64,000 nt of DNA. It comes from Planctomycetota bacterium (lineage in GTDB: Bacteria; Planctomycetota; PUPC01; JACPCR01). Location: contig JASLXP010001100.1 in NCBI GenBank assembly GCA_030740295.1, positions 3,523 through 67,522 on the forward strand, in the 5' to 3' direction. Positions 17,196 to 26,307 of the stretch are shown here, piece after piece; the first letter of the stretch is position 1, and each line of letters begins with the position of its first letter. A program made the position numbers and the translations under genes. The notes below the pieces were generated by a model. The model saw only the letters and a program-made list of their open reading frames with translations. It was not told the origin of the DNA and made no database searches.

Positions 17196-20100
17196 CTACT
17201 GGCCGAAAAAGAGGGTGCCCAGGCTCGTGCTCCGGCCTGCCCAGCGCCAGGTACCGGTGACGGTCTCCTTGCCGTCAGCGTCGGCGTCGTGCCAGAGCAC
17301 GTCGAAGCCCGCGGCCGAGCCGGGCCGAGCGTTCAGACCGTCGAGAGGAATTGCCATCTCGGTAGTCCAGACGGTGATGTTCTGGTCCTTGACGTGGTAG
17401 CTCTTCGTCTTCCGGCGCGTCGTTACTGAACGGATGCCGTCAGGACCTGCAAACTTGCCCTTTTGCCACTCGAACGCGTAGGTCTTGGTCCCTTCCACTT
17501 CACCTGCCGCGGGGTTCAGCTTTATCTCGAGGCGGTCACCGTCTGCGCCGGAGGCGACAAGGTCGTCGTCTTCACACCGAATGGCCAGGTAGAGGTTCTG
17601 GTCGTCCCAGGCGCTGTAGATGGCGGCTCGTGCATCCGTGCGCCAGCAGTATTTGAAGTGCTCTCCGTTCTTCTCGAACTGCACAATATGTCGACCGAAG
17701 CGTCCCCAACTGTAGGTGTAGTGCATCCACGCCGGATGGACCGCGTCCCATTCCGAGAGAACTCCGTCGAGTTTGGGCTGGAGCCGCGGCGCCACCGTCA
17801 TCCAGCAGGTATCGTAGATGGGATGCTCCTTGCCGGTGGCATCGGTCACCCAGGCCATGAAGGTTGCGTTCTCGATGGGGAAAGCTACTTCCGCGGTCGT
17901 CCGAATGCGGCCCCATGTGGTTGCCCCAGCGGCAATGTCACCGATGGTGCCATCCGATTCAGGCAGCATCCATCGGGTGCGGCTGACCATGCGATTTGGT
18001 GGGAAATTGGCATCAAGCTTCAGGCCCGTGAGGGCTTTCTGAGTGGTATTGGTTGCGCGCACGCCAAGGTCAACTCCTCCTTGGCCGTTCGGCACGAATG
18101 CCAGTTTCAGATCGAGGGGGCGAGGTGCGGCCGTGGCGTTGCGCAGCATATCGAGAAACGCTGCGTCCCCGAGATCTTGATTGAAGATGAAGGTCGGTTC
18201 CTCGTTCAGATCAAAGACCACGTTTCCACCTGTGGTCTTCGCATCCGGGCGCGGGTTGCCGTACATCCCCGCCACCTGGACCTTGCCGGCTGCGCCGGGG
18301 AGGGTGAAGTCCTTCCACTGGCGCGGTTCGGTCTTCCAGTGAATATCCAGGCCGTGGAAGTTGTTAGCCCAGGTGCAGGCGCCGAGCTGGCCGTTCTGGC
18401 GGAAGACGATGATCACCGTGCGCAGTTTATCAAGGTAGATGTCTTCGACCGGCTCGGCGTTCGCCAGCAGGAGAGGGATACAGCTATAGGTGAAGCCGTG
18501 CGAGAGCGGCGTGCCGTCGTAATCCATGAGCGGATAATCGGTGTTTATCAGAGAGCCGCGCATCCACATGCGCCCGGTGTAGTGGCCGATGACCCGCGCG
18601 TCCTGCACCAGGGTCAGAAAGACCATCTCCCGGGCAGTGCGGGCGGTCAAGTTATAGAGACTGCTGTAACCGGGAATAGAGTGCTGGAACTGCGGCATTC
18701 GAGAGGAGCCCACGCCGATACAGCTCCAGGGCAGGCCGTACCGCTTCTGCAGGTACTGGACCTTGCGGGCGTCCCAGTATTCGTAGTTGTAGCTGCTGGA
18801 ACCGAAGCCGCCGAGTTGGACCTCGTCACCAAGTTCGGCCAGCATCTCTTCGGTGTAGTCACCCATACACGAATGGGTGACCTTCATCGGCTTGCCGGAC
18901 GCGGCGAATCCCTCCACCGTGGCTTTGGTGATCCGGGCAAACTCCGCTGGGCTGTAGTACATCTCAGTCTCGTCGTCAATGGTCCACCACTGGACTTTGT
19001 CACCCAGATTGAGGGCCACCTCCTTGCAGTATTCCTTCCATTTTTTCAGGTCGGGGAAGCCGGGGATTACATGCTTTATCTGCCGGGTGATGGACCGCTT
19101 GTCGGCATAGGACTCGACCGAGCTCAGGTACGGGTCTTTGAGATGGGTTGGGAGATGGCCCGGCCAAAGGGCCGGCATGGTGCGCATCCCATACTTCCCG
19201 GCCATCGTGAGGGTATTGCGCGCTTCCTCCCACTTGAATTCGCCTGGCTTGGGACAGAGCCTCCCGGGCTTATCGATGTAGAGCTTGCAGTAGAGCTGCC
19301 ACTTGTGACCCATACGCGCCATGAGCTCTTGCACGGCTTCTACATTGTCCATGTTCGACGCCACCGCGTGGCGCGGCATTTCCTTCGGAATGGGAGGCAA
19401 CACCGAATAGACGAGCTCGCCTTCGGCGACGGGTTTCTGCGAGTCCAGTCCCCCGTGGGCACTGTAAACCGCGCTGAAGAGGCCGCGCAGTTGAGGCTCA
19501 ATAATTACGGGCCGGGAGACGGTCTGGCCGGCGGGGACGGGGATGGTAACCGAAGCGTCGGCCACGAGTCGTTCCCGCACATCGACGATCCGATAGCGCA
19601 GCTTTGCCTCTGCGTTTTGCGCTCCCGAGTTGCTGGCCCACGCGGTGAGAGTGACGGGGCGGTCCGAGTACATGATGTGGCCCAGATAGGGCGTGGCCAG
19701 GCCGGCCTCAATGGTCGCCCGTGGCGCATAGGCCGTGGCCGCCGCGCCCTTCTCCAATTGCAGCGCATCCAGATCACAAGCGCCGTACACACCGAGTATC
19801 ACCGGGCCGGCCTCCAGCTCTCCCGTGGCACTCAGACGCTGCCACTTGGTCGAGAGCGCTGCCTTGGCGCTGATGACTGCTTTGCCGATCTTACGCTTGG
19901 CGCCGATCGGCAGGATCGAGACACCAAGTTTTCCGCCGGCCTTCTTACCCCGGGCATACGCAGAAAGCGTGTACCTGCCCTTCTCTACTACCATCACCAC
20001 GCGGCTGAAGTGGGGCAGGTTCCCCGGGAAGCGCATGCAGTACGCGCCGTGGAATGGTGTCTCTCGGATGTGGTCCCGCTCAGAGAAGATATATGTGCCC

Positions 20101-20948
20101 CTGGCCGCTCCGCTGTTGGTTGCCCAGCCATCGCTGCCGCCACCTTCGAAGGACGAATTGGGCCAGAGGTTCTTCCGACCGTCGAAAGCCTGTAGAGCGA
20201 CCGGCGTGAACTGTGGCTCGTTCTCTGCTGCGGGGGTGCCGTGAACGTCGACGTTCCGATAGACGGACTTGTCGTACTTGGCAATGACCTGGGCGGCTTC
20301 ATCACGGCCCGATGTGATGACGTGGTATCCCTGGATGGATGGGCCGGTCTTCTCAGTGAGGTCCGAGGTCACGTAGATTTGGTCCACCGGAATCGTGCGC
20401 GTGCTCGGCTCATAGATATGGGCGTATCCCTTTCCTCCGAACTGGACGGCTTCCAGCTCGATCTTCGTTGCGGGTTGCTTCAGGGTGAGGTTGGTGCCTT
20501 TGAACCAGCGAAACTTGTTCTTTTTCAGTTTCTTGTCCCACTCGATCCGGCTTTCAGCGCCCCCCATCCGGACGGCCACAATATTGGATTTGTCTGCCCA
20601 GTAGAGGCCACAACTGGAGATAAAGACCTGGTATTCCCCTGCGGGGAGGGGTTTCGTCAGCGTCTTCGTAGCGACCCGGTTCTTGGCGCCTTCGTGGATC
20701 ATGGCAAAGTAGCCCTTGCCCGGTGCGCCGTAGCTGCGACAGGTCCCCTCGAGCGCGTACCAACCGGGCTCGCGGTCTCGGAAGTAGGGATACCGTTTGA
20801 GGCCCTGGAATTCCTCGGCCTCGATAGTACGCCGCTCGGCCCCGTGGACCCCGGATGGAGCCAGAACGACGGCAAGTGCCACGAGCATGAGGGTCGCGAA
20901 GCTGCGTGCGGGGAGATATCGCGTCAATCGAAGAGATGGTCTGTCCAT
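17196..20948 (-). CDS. Giant secreted glycosidase-like protein with C-terminal CBM9-like domain
   Basis: 1250 residues from ATG 20948 (MDRPSLRLTRYLPARS), preferred over 20975 because AAAGGAA lies about 9 nt upstream. A Sec signal (FATLMLVALAVVLAPSGVHG) is followed by a CBM-like part, a WPNSSFEGG...GW jelly roll near 280, an Ig-like region and a TIM-barrel-like core from about 570 (MARMGHKWQLYCKLYIDKPG, WWTIDDETEMYYSP near 680, with Asp/Glu candidates). The end (LDGVLSEWDAVHPAW ... LYLAIRCEDDDL ... TTEMAIPLDGL) is CBM9-like. It resembles retaining beta-glycosidases of planctomycete type; the substrate is unknown. A frameshifted fragment of a second copy lies at 12665-12840. Confidence 0.65.
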   Translation of the reverse strand: MDRPSLRLTRYLPARSFATLMLVALAVVLAPSGVHGAERRTIEAEEFQGLKRYPYFRDREPGWYALEGTCRSYGAPGKGYFAMIHEGAKNRVATKTLTKPLPAGEYQVFISSCGLYWADKSNIVAVRMGGAESRIEWDKKLKKNKFRWFKGTNLTLKQPATKIELEAVQFGGKGYAHIYEPSTRTIPVDQIYVTSDLTEKTGPSIQGYHVITSGRDEAAQVIAKYDKSVYRNVDVHGTPAAENEPQFTPVALQAFDGRKNLWPNSSFEGGGSDGWATNSGAARGTYIFSERDHIRETPFHGAYCMRFPGNLPHFSRVVMVVEKGRYTLSAYARGKKAGGKLGVSILPIGAKRKIGKAVISAKAALSTKWQRLSATGELEAGPVILGVYGACDLDALQLEKGAAATAYAPRATIEAGLATPYLGHIMYSDRPVTLTAWASNSGAQNAEAKLRYRIVDVRERLVADASVTIPVPAGQTVSRPVIIEPQLRGLFSAVYSAHGGLDSQKPVAEGELVYSVLPPIPKEMPRHAVASNMDNVEAVQELMARMGHKWQLYCKLYIDKPGRLCPKPGEFKWEEARNTLTMAGKYGMRTMPALWPGHLPTHLKDPYLSSVESYADKRSITRQIKHVIPGFPDLKKWKEYCKEVALNLGDKVQWWTIDDETEMYYSPAEFARITKATVEGFAASGKPMKVTHSCMGDYTEEMLAELGDEVQLGGFGSSSYNYEYWDARKVQYLQKRYGLPWSCIGVGSSRMPQFQHSIPGYSSLYNLTARTAREMVFLTLVQDARVIGHYTGRMWMRGSLINTDYPLMDYDGTPLSHGFTYSCIPLLLANAEPVEDIYLDKLRTVIIVFRQNGQLGACTWANNFHGLDIHWKTEPRQWKDFTLPGAAGKVQVAGMYGNPRPDAKTTGGNVVFDLNEEPTFIFNQDLGDAAFLDMLRNATAAPRPLDLKLAFVPNGQGGVDLGVRATNTTQKALTGLKLDANFPPNRMVSRTRWMLPESDGTIGDIAAGATTWGRIRTTAEVAFPIENATFMAWVTDATGKEHPIYDTCWMTVAPRLQPKLDGVLSEWDAVHPAWMHYTYSWGRFGRHIVQFEKNGEHFKYCWRTDARAAIYSAWDDQNLYLAIRCEDDDLVASGADGDRLEIKLNPAAGEVEGTKTYAFEWQKGKFAGPDGIRSVTTRRKTKSYHVKDQNITVWTTEMAIPLDGLNARPGSAAGFDVLWHDADADGKETVTGTWRWAGRSTSLGTLFFGQ

Positions 20949-21306
20949 GTGTGGATTCCTTTTCTTGATTCTCAATTCTTGACTTGGGGCTAGGAATTCA
21001 GGTTCCGCTGAAGTGGGTTGTGCGCGTCTCGGTCCAGGCGGAAGAAACCCGTTATTGGGTACCCGGCAAAAATGCTTCGCAGTCTACCGGCCTGGAATTC
21101 ATCCCGGTGGTTTCAGGCAAGGCAAAGTGATGATCACGGATTAGCATTATCAGATGCCGGGGCAGCCCACACGTATAGCTCATACAAACGGTCCGGTCAA
21201 AAATGTGGCCATGGCGGCGAGGCACTGCCCTACGGCCGGCAGATGCGACTCCGGGCAAGCGGTCTGAATTGTCATCTGAATGAGAAGCCAGAAGACGGAA
21301 CCGATT
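20949..21306. other. Intergenic region with no recognised gene
   Basis: About 360 bp between two minus-strand genes. Short open frames on both strands show no recognisable domain or good start. It should hold the promoter of the 1250-residue glycosidase-like gene, but I see no convincing -35/-10 pair. Confidence 0.5.
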
Positions 21307-22869
21307 TCATTTCATCCCTTGTGTAACCCTTAAGACCTCTTCGACAGTCGTGATGCCCTGGGCGGCCTTGCGGCACCCATCGTGGCGCATGGTCACCATT
21401 CCGGCCGCTATGGCGGCTTCCCTGAGCTCGTCGGGTTCGACATTCTTGCCGATGAGGTCTCGAACGTTTTGAGTGTCGGGCATGATTTCCACGATGGCTG
21501 TTCGTCCTCGGTACCCCGATCCTCGGCACTCGCTGCAGCCCCTGCCCTCCACAAAAGTCGCCGAGCGGAGGTCAGCTTCGTCCGATAGTCCGGTCAGGGC
21601 GCCGAGTGATTCGGTTTCACAGGGCCCGGCGCAGGACGGGCAGACTTTGCGGACCAGCCGTAGCGAAGCCGAGCCGCCCAGGGAATCAAGGACCAGCCAG
21701 GGCTCGACACCGATGTCAACCAGCCTTCTCGGAACTTCGGTGGCATTGCTTGTGTGAAGCGAAGTCAGGATCAGGTGGCCTGTAAGTGCTGCCTGAACGC
21801 AGATGATGGCCGTCTCACGATCTCGGATCTCGCCGATCAGGATGACATCAGGGTCCTGACGGAGTTGCGATCTGAACAGCCTCGGAAACGTTGCACCGAT
21901 GTTGTCCTGCACTTCAGCCTGCAGGACGCCCGGGATGAGGTATTCGACGGGATTCTCAATGCTCAAAGCTTTTATGGAAGGTTTACATGTCTGTCGTAGA
22001 AGGCCGTACAGCAGCGTTGTTTTGCCGCTTCCGGTTGGGCCTGTGACGATATGAATGCCGTTGGGGCGGCCGGTCCATTCCTTGAGCGAGGCCAGGGCAT
22101 CAGGCGATATACCGATCTTTTCTATATCCAGGACCACTGCTTGCCGGTCGAGAATGCGCATGACGACCGAATAATTGCGATTGTTTCGACCATCAACGAG
22201 GAAGCGCATAAAGCTGCAACGGAGGTCCAGCTCTTTTCCCTTCAGGTTCAGTTTGATTCGCCCGTCCTGCGGCCGCCGTTTCTCAGTTACATCGACATTC
22301 GCCATGATCATCAATCGGGAAACGACGGCATCGTAGGTGTCTTCGCCAAAGGATTCAGGGGTTTGCATGACGCCGTCGACCCGCAGGCGTACGTGCCCGC
22401 CGCCGGCGGTCGGCTCAATATGGATGTCGCTCGCCCTGGCTTCGACGGCATCCAGGATGATGCGGCTCACGAGCTCCAGGATGTCTTCGCCGGAGTTCCC
22501 GGAATCGGACGCGGCAGCTTCGGCCTGGCTGATATCCTGAGAGCCTGCAGCGTCCAGGGCTCCGCTTTCCAGCCCCTTGGCGATGCGCTCGGCAATCACA
22601 TCCAGCACGCCTCCTGCTTCGCCGGCTCCGACAAGAGTGACGACACCCGCGGAGAACACGGCCGGCATGCTCTCCGTACCAGCGCTCAGAGTTTTGCCGG
22701 ATCGGACCATTTCGTGAATCTTGTTGATGGCTTCCTTAAGTTCAGGCAGCGTCAGTTCAGAGCCGATGACTTTCAGGGCGCCAAGGAGAGGAACGCCTGA
22801 GGAAAGCAAGAGGCCGAGTTGTCGCCAGAAGCGGATGAGCTCGGATTTTCGGGATTCGTCGGGTTTCAT
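21307..22869 (-). CDS. Fusion of a GspF/PilC cytoplasmic domain to a GspE/PilB-type secretion ATPase
   Basis: 520 residues from ATG 22869, which has AAAGGAG 7 nt upstream. Residues 10-100 (FWRQLGLLLSSGVPLL ... VRSGKTLSAG ... VTLVGAGEAGGVLDVIAERI) match one cytoplasmic half of the T2SS F/PilC platform protein, without its membrane helices. Residues about 130-520 are a type II/IV ATPase: SDIHIEP, Walker A GPTGSGKTT (277-285), Asp box, Walker B DVILIGEIRD (341-350), LTSLHTS, and a zinc-binding C-x2-C-x3-C ... C-x2-C (410-448). The usual N-terminal MshEN domain is replaced. It probably powers pilus or pseudopilus assembly and carries its own platform-like contact. It is the third gene of the sigma-factor operon. 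Confidence 0.85.
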   Translation of the reverse strand: MKPDESRKSELIRFWRQLGLLLSSGVPLLGALKVIGSELTLPELKEAINKIHEMVRSGKTLSAGTESMPAVFSAGVVTLVGAGEAGGVLDVIAERIAKGLESGALDAAGSQDISQAEAAASDSGNSGEDILELVSRIILDAVEARASDIHIEPTAGGGHVRLRVDGVMQTPESFGEDTYDAVVSRLMIMANVDVTEKRRPQDGRIKLNLKGKELDLRCSFMRFLVDGRNNRNYSVVMRILDRQAVVLDIEKIGISPDALASLKEWTGRPNGIHIVTGPTGSGKTTLLYGLLRQTCKPSIKALSIENPVEYLIPGVLQAEVQDNIGATFPRLFRSQLRQDPDVILIGEIRDRETAIICVQAALTGHLILTSLHTSNATEVPRRLVDIGVEPWLVLDSLGGSASLRLVRKVCPSCAGPCETESLGALTGLSDEADLRSATFVEGRGCSECRGSGYRGRTAIVEIMPDTQNVRDLIGKNVEPDELREAAIAAGMVTMRHDGCRKAAQGITTVEEVLRVTQGMK

Positions 22870-22923
22870 GGTGGTTCTCCTTTGGGCGTTTCGAAACGGT
22901 GGCCACAAGCAGGATGCTTGTGG

Positions 22924-23361
22924 CTACGATGCGGCGAATTGGGCGGTGATCATCCGTCTTTCGTAATCTCGTTCCCGATCTTCGATCCATCTGAGCACAC
23001 GGTCTCTTCGGTATCGAACTTCGCCTCCGATCTCGAAGGCGGGAAGATTCTCTGTTTCCAGCTTCTGGAGCGGCAGCCTCAGGAAGCGGGCCAATTGTTC
23101 TGGCGTCATGATGTCCGGCAGGTCGGTGGACTCCAGACCTTTTTCGTCGACCACCTCGTTCAGGATGCGAAGGCAGAGCGAGCGAGGCGTTTCCTCATCG
23201 TTTAGCTTTGCCAACAGGCTGTCTGTCTGTTTCAGGGCGGAGAGCAGGACGGTGCACGCTGGGCAACTTTCGAGATGTCCCTGCACTTGATGGGATATGT
23301 TCTCCTCAAGTTCCTTGGAGTCGAACTCGCTCAACAGGTTCTTGCACGTCTCACAGGTCAT
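22924..23361 (-). CDS. Zinc-finger anti-sigma-like protein fused to an excisionase-type HTH
   Basis: 145 residues. The N-terminus has the anti-sigma zinc-finger pattern: Cys3 and Cys6, then H29-x3-C33-x2-C36 (HLESCPAC). There is no membrane helix. Residues 85-130 (MTPEQLARFLRLPLQKLE ... GGEVRYRRDRVLRWIEDRE) match the small MerR/excisionase-type DNA-binding fold (HTH_17). The start overlaps the sigma-factor gene by 4 nt (ATGA), so the two are translationally coupled. By family knowledge the zinc finger should hold the ECF sigma factor; the HTH suggests the protein also binds DNA, perhaps at the sigma target promoters. This is inference. Confidence 0.8.
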   Translation of the reverse strand: MTCETCKNLLSEFDSKELEENISHQVQGHLESCPACTVLLSALKQTDSLLAKLNDEETPRSLCLRILNEVVDEKGLESTDLPDIMTPEQLARFLRLPLQKLETENLPAFEIGGEVRYRRDRVLRWIEDRERDYERRMITAQFAAS

Positions 23362-23912
23362 GACGGGTCTCCGTAGAGGTGCTGCATTGCTTCGGCCAGC
23401 CGAAGCCTGGCGCGGTGGAGATTTGTTTTAACCGTACCGAGAGGCACTTGAGTTATTGCGGCGATTTCTTCATAGCTCATCCGATGCGACGAGCGAAGGA
23501 GAAAGATCTCACGCCATGCATCAGGGAGCCTGGCAATGGCCTGGTCCAGGTGATCCAGAAGTTCGGCAGATGAAGCGATATGACTTGGGTCACCTTCGCC
23601 GGTACTTTCGATCTCATGCAAGGTCTGAAAACGAACAAGTGACGGCTTTCGCAGTTCATTAAGGCAGACGTTTCTGGCGATGGTATAGAGCCAGGTCCGG
23701 AATTTAGCGGTCGGCTCGTACCCGCCGGACGAAGAAACGACCTTCAGGAACGTGTCCTGGCAGGCATCTTCGGCAGCAGCCCGTTCACCCAGCATCCGCA
23801 GGGCGAAACGGTAGACCGGGCCGCGATGCTTTTCGAACAGCAGTTCGAAGGCCGACCGATTTCCGTACCGAAACATCAGCATCAGTTGCTCATCCGAGAG
23901 ATCTTCATTCAC
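23358..23912 (-). CDS. ECF-type RNA polymerase sigma factor
   Basis: 184 residues from GTG 23912, with GGAGAG 8 nt upstream. Region 2 spans about 20-90, with AEDACQDTFLKV in region 2.2 and FRTWLYTIARNVCLNELRK in 2.3-2.4. Region 4 spans about 120-178, with LPDAWREIFLLR, YEEIAAITQVPLGTVKTNLHRAR as the recognition helix. It is the first gene of a three-gene minus-strand operon with a coupled anti-sigma-like protein and the GspF-GspE fusion ATPase, so it probably controls assembly of that secretion or pilus system or its own operon. Confidence 0.93.
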   Translation of the reverse strand: MNEDLSDEQLMLMFRYGNRSAFELLFEKHRGPVYRFALRMLGERAAAEDACQDTFLKVVSSSGGYEPTAKFRTWLYTIARNVCLNELRKPSLVRFQTLHEIESTGEGDPSHIASSAELLDHLDQAIARLPDAWREIFLLRSSHRMSYEEIAAITQVPLGTVKTNLHRARLRLAEAMQHLYGDPS

Positions 23913-24003
23913 AGACGACTCTCCGTAACAGGGCTGATGACTCTATAAACACATGAAGGACAAGAAAGTTTCACTCATTCGGACCGCACAATGACCAAGC
24001 AGG

Positions 24004-24330
24004 TCACCGCGCCCTCATAACTGGCAGGTCGGATCCTTTGTTTCCTGCATCGAGACGAAAACAGATCTTCAGTGAGCCGTTCTTCGTGGGATCGGTCTGG
24101 CGCTGAATGGTCCCGTATTTCCTGCCACAGGGGTTGTAAACGCTCACGGTATGACGCACAGCAGCACTCCATTGAACTGAGCTTTGCGAACACTTTCTTC
24201 GCTCTGCGGAGCCTACACCCCATTCGACCAGATTGTATTCACCCGGATGGATAGATTCTTTCAGATCCTTGATATCAGTCTTTTCACGCGAGATACCAGT
24301 CAGGTAAACGCCTGTTCTTCGATTTGCCCT
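24004..24330 (-). pseudogene. Open frame without a start codon, possible gene remnant
   Basis: Between TAA at 24333-24331 and TGA at 24006-24004 the minus strand stays open for 108 codons and reads protein-like: TGVYLTGISREKTDIKDL, then HPGEYNLVEWGVGSAERRK, then VYNPCGRKYGTIQRQTDP. Only one ATG occurs, near the 3' end, so no normal gene fits. I cannot name a family. It is either the 3' remnant of a lost gene, or chance. The rest of 23913-24461 shows nothing recognisable beyond probable promoters for the divergent sigma-factor and kinase genes. Confidence 0.3.
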
Positions 24331-24461
24331 TTACAACTCAGCCCCATTCGATAGAAGAAACGAAACTACCACCTGGACTGAGCGATTCTTGAAACCTGCG
24401 TTAGGCTCATTCCAATGGGGAATGAGGTCTCAAACTGAATTGCCTTCCTCAATCGTCCGCC

Positions 24462-26288
24462 ATGTCTGATCAGATCTATCGCACGCTCATCGTTGAGGGC
24501 CGCCGGGAGAATGCCCGGGCAATCGCAGAGCGTCTGGAATTGTGCCCCGCTCTTGAATGCGAGATTACGATTGTTGAGACATTCGAGAAATGCCTCGATG
24601 AGCTGTCAAAAGAAGCTGCCGATCTCATCCTCCTGTCTCTTACACTGCCGGATGCAAAAGGGGTCAGGAAAACGCTTTTTGAGCTGCTGACGAAAGTTCC
24701 CCAGATTCCGGTTCTTGTCATCATGGATGAGGACGAGCCGGAACTGACCAGGCGGGTGCTCAGCGCGGGAGCACAGGATGTCGTTTTGCTGGAACACCTG
24801 GAGGCCACTTCATTCGAGCGGGCCGTCTTGCATGCCATGGCCCGGCAGGAAGGGCTTGCGGATCTTTCCAGGTTCGCGCGGGAGCTTCAGGCCAGCGAAG
24901 GCCGCGTTCGCAGCATCATCCGTAACTCAAGGGATGGGATCGTGGTCGTCGATAAGAGTGAAACGGTTCGTTATTGCAACGCTTCGGCCTGGTCTCTCTT
25001 CGGCAGGCAGAGGGAAGAGCTGATCGATCACCCTTTTCAGTTTGCTCTGGACACGGAAGGCACCCATCGGATTGAGATCGAGAGGGAAGAAGGTGAGACC
25101 GTGCAAGTGGAACTGAGCGTTTCTGAATTCGATTGGGAAGGCCAGCCGTCCTTCCTTGTACAGATGCGCGATATCACCGAAAGAGTGAATGCTGAAATTG
25201 CGCTGAAGGATTCCGAGGCCCTCTACCACTCGATGGTTGAGACCCTGCCGATGCAGGTGTTCCGAAAAAACTTGACCGGCCGGTTCACTTTTGCGAATGA
25301 CAGGCTGTGCGAGTCTTTGGGATTTCCTCTCGAAGAGATTCTTGGCAAGACCGACCTGGATTTTTCGCCCCCGGACCTCGCCGAAAAATACATCGGTGAC
25401 GACCTGCGAGTGATGCAGACTGGCAAACACTTCGAGGATATCGAGGAATGGGAACGCCCTGATGGCAGACGAATCGCTATCCAGGTTCTGAAAACTCCTA
25501 TCTATGACTCGCAGAACCGAATCGTTGGCATTCAAGGCTTTTTTCTGGATGTCACTGAACGCCAGCGCGCGCAGGAAGCACTCAGAGAAACCGCGCAAAA
25601 ACTGGCCGAATCGAACCAAATGTTGAAGGAGTTCGCGTATGTCATCTCCCACGATTTGCAGGAGCCGCTCCGTGCAGTCTCAAGCTACCTCGATCTGCTG
25701 AAGAACCGAATCGGCGACGACCTGGACGAAAAATCTCAGATGTACGTCGATATGGCGACGGATGGTGCCGTTCGAATGCGCGCTCTTATTCAGGACCTTC
25801 TGCGTCTTTCGCGGGTCGAGACGAAAGGCAAGCCACTCGAGCCAGCTGACACTTCAGAAATCTTGAGACGTGCGCTGGCCTCCCTTCGGGTCGCTATCGA
25901 GGAGAGCGGTGCCAAAGTCACCCATGACGAAATGCCCACCGTGGTGGCAGACACCACGCAACTCCAACAACTCCTTCAGAATCTCATCAGCAACGCCATC
26001 AAATACCGGGAGGAGCGGACGCCCGAGATTCATGTAGGCGTCAAGGCTGGTGCGGCCACATGGGAATTCTACGTGCGCGACAATGGCATCGGCATTGAAG
26101 AAAAGTTCAAGAGCCGCATCTTCGGCATTTTCGAACGCCTCCACACCCGCCAGGAGTATCCCGGCAACGGGATCGGCCTGGCCATCTGCAAAAAGATTGT
26201 GGAACGACACGGCGGCATCATCTGGTTAGATTCAATCGTCGGCGAAGGCTCAACGTTTCACTTCACGCTGCCAAAGCAGACGGTGTAG
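24462..26288 (+). CDS. PAS sensor histidine kinase with an N-terminal pseudo-receiver domain
   Basis: 608 residues, soluble. Residues 5-130 fold like a receiver domain, but the phospho-acceptor position reads LILLSLTLPDAKG with Ser59 instead of Asp, and the acidic pocket near residue 11 is VEG, so phosphotransfer to it is unlikely. Two PAS domains follow (about 147-243 and 250-370). The HisKA motif FAYVISHDLQEPLRA places the phospho-His at 397, in the phytochrome-like/bacteriophytochrome-type subgroup by its SHDLQEPLR pattern. The ATPase has NLISNAIKYR, VRDNGIGI and GNGIGLAICKKIVERHGG. No response regulator is adjacent. It may sense a small ligand or redox state; the target is unknown. Confidence 0.92.
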   Translation: MSDQIYRTLIVEGRRENARAIAERLELCPALECEITIVETFEKCLDELSKEAADLILLSLTLPDAKGVRKTLFELLTKVPQIPVLVIMDEDEPELTRRVLSAGAQDVVLLEHLEATSFERAVLHAMARQEGLADLSRFARELQASEGRVRSIIRNSRDGIVVVDKSETVRYCNASAWSLFGRQREELIDHPFQFALDTEGTHRIEIEREEGETVQVELSVSEFDWEGQPSFLVQMRDITERVNAEIALKDSEALYHSMVETLPMQVFRKNLTGRFTFANDRLCESLGFPLEEILGKTDLDFSPPDLAEKYIGDDLRVMQTGKHFEDIEEWERPDGRRIAIQVLKTPIYDSQNRIVGIQGFFLDVTERQRAQEALRETAQKLAESNQMLKEFAYVISHDLQEPLRAVSSYLDLLKNRIGDDLDEKSQMYVDMATDGAVRMRALIQDLLRLSRVETKGKPLEPADTSEILRRALASLRVAIEESGAKVTHDEMPTVVADTTQLQQLLQNLISNAIKYREERTPEIHVGVKAGAATWEFYVRDNGIGIEEKFKSRIFGIFERLHTRQEYPGNGIGLAICKKIVERHGGIIWLDSIVGEGSTFHFTLPKQTV

Positions 26289-26307
26289 CGGATAGGAATC
26301 CTGAATC

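Noticed and set aside
17463..20195. 910-codon plus-strand ORF antisense to the glycosidase-like gene
   Set aside because: It is a GC-rich shadow frame with no domain or good start; the minus strand has a signal peptide and clear domains. The same applies to the long antisense frames at 1767-3056 and 13621-15363.
23975..24223. 82-residue minus-strand ORF before the sigma factor
   Set aside because: No ribosome binding site or domain, and the better protein-like frame here is a different one (24004-24330).
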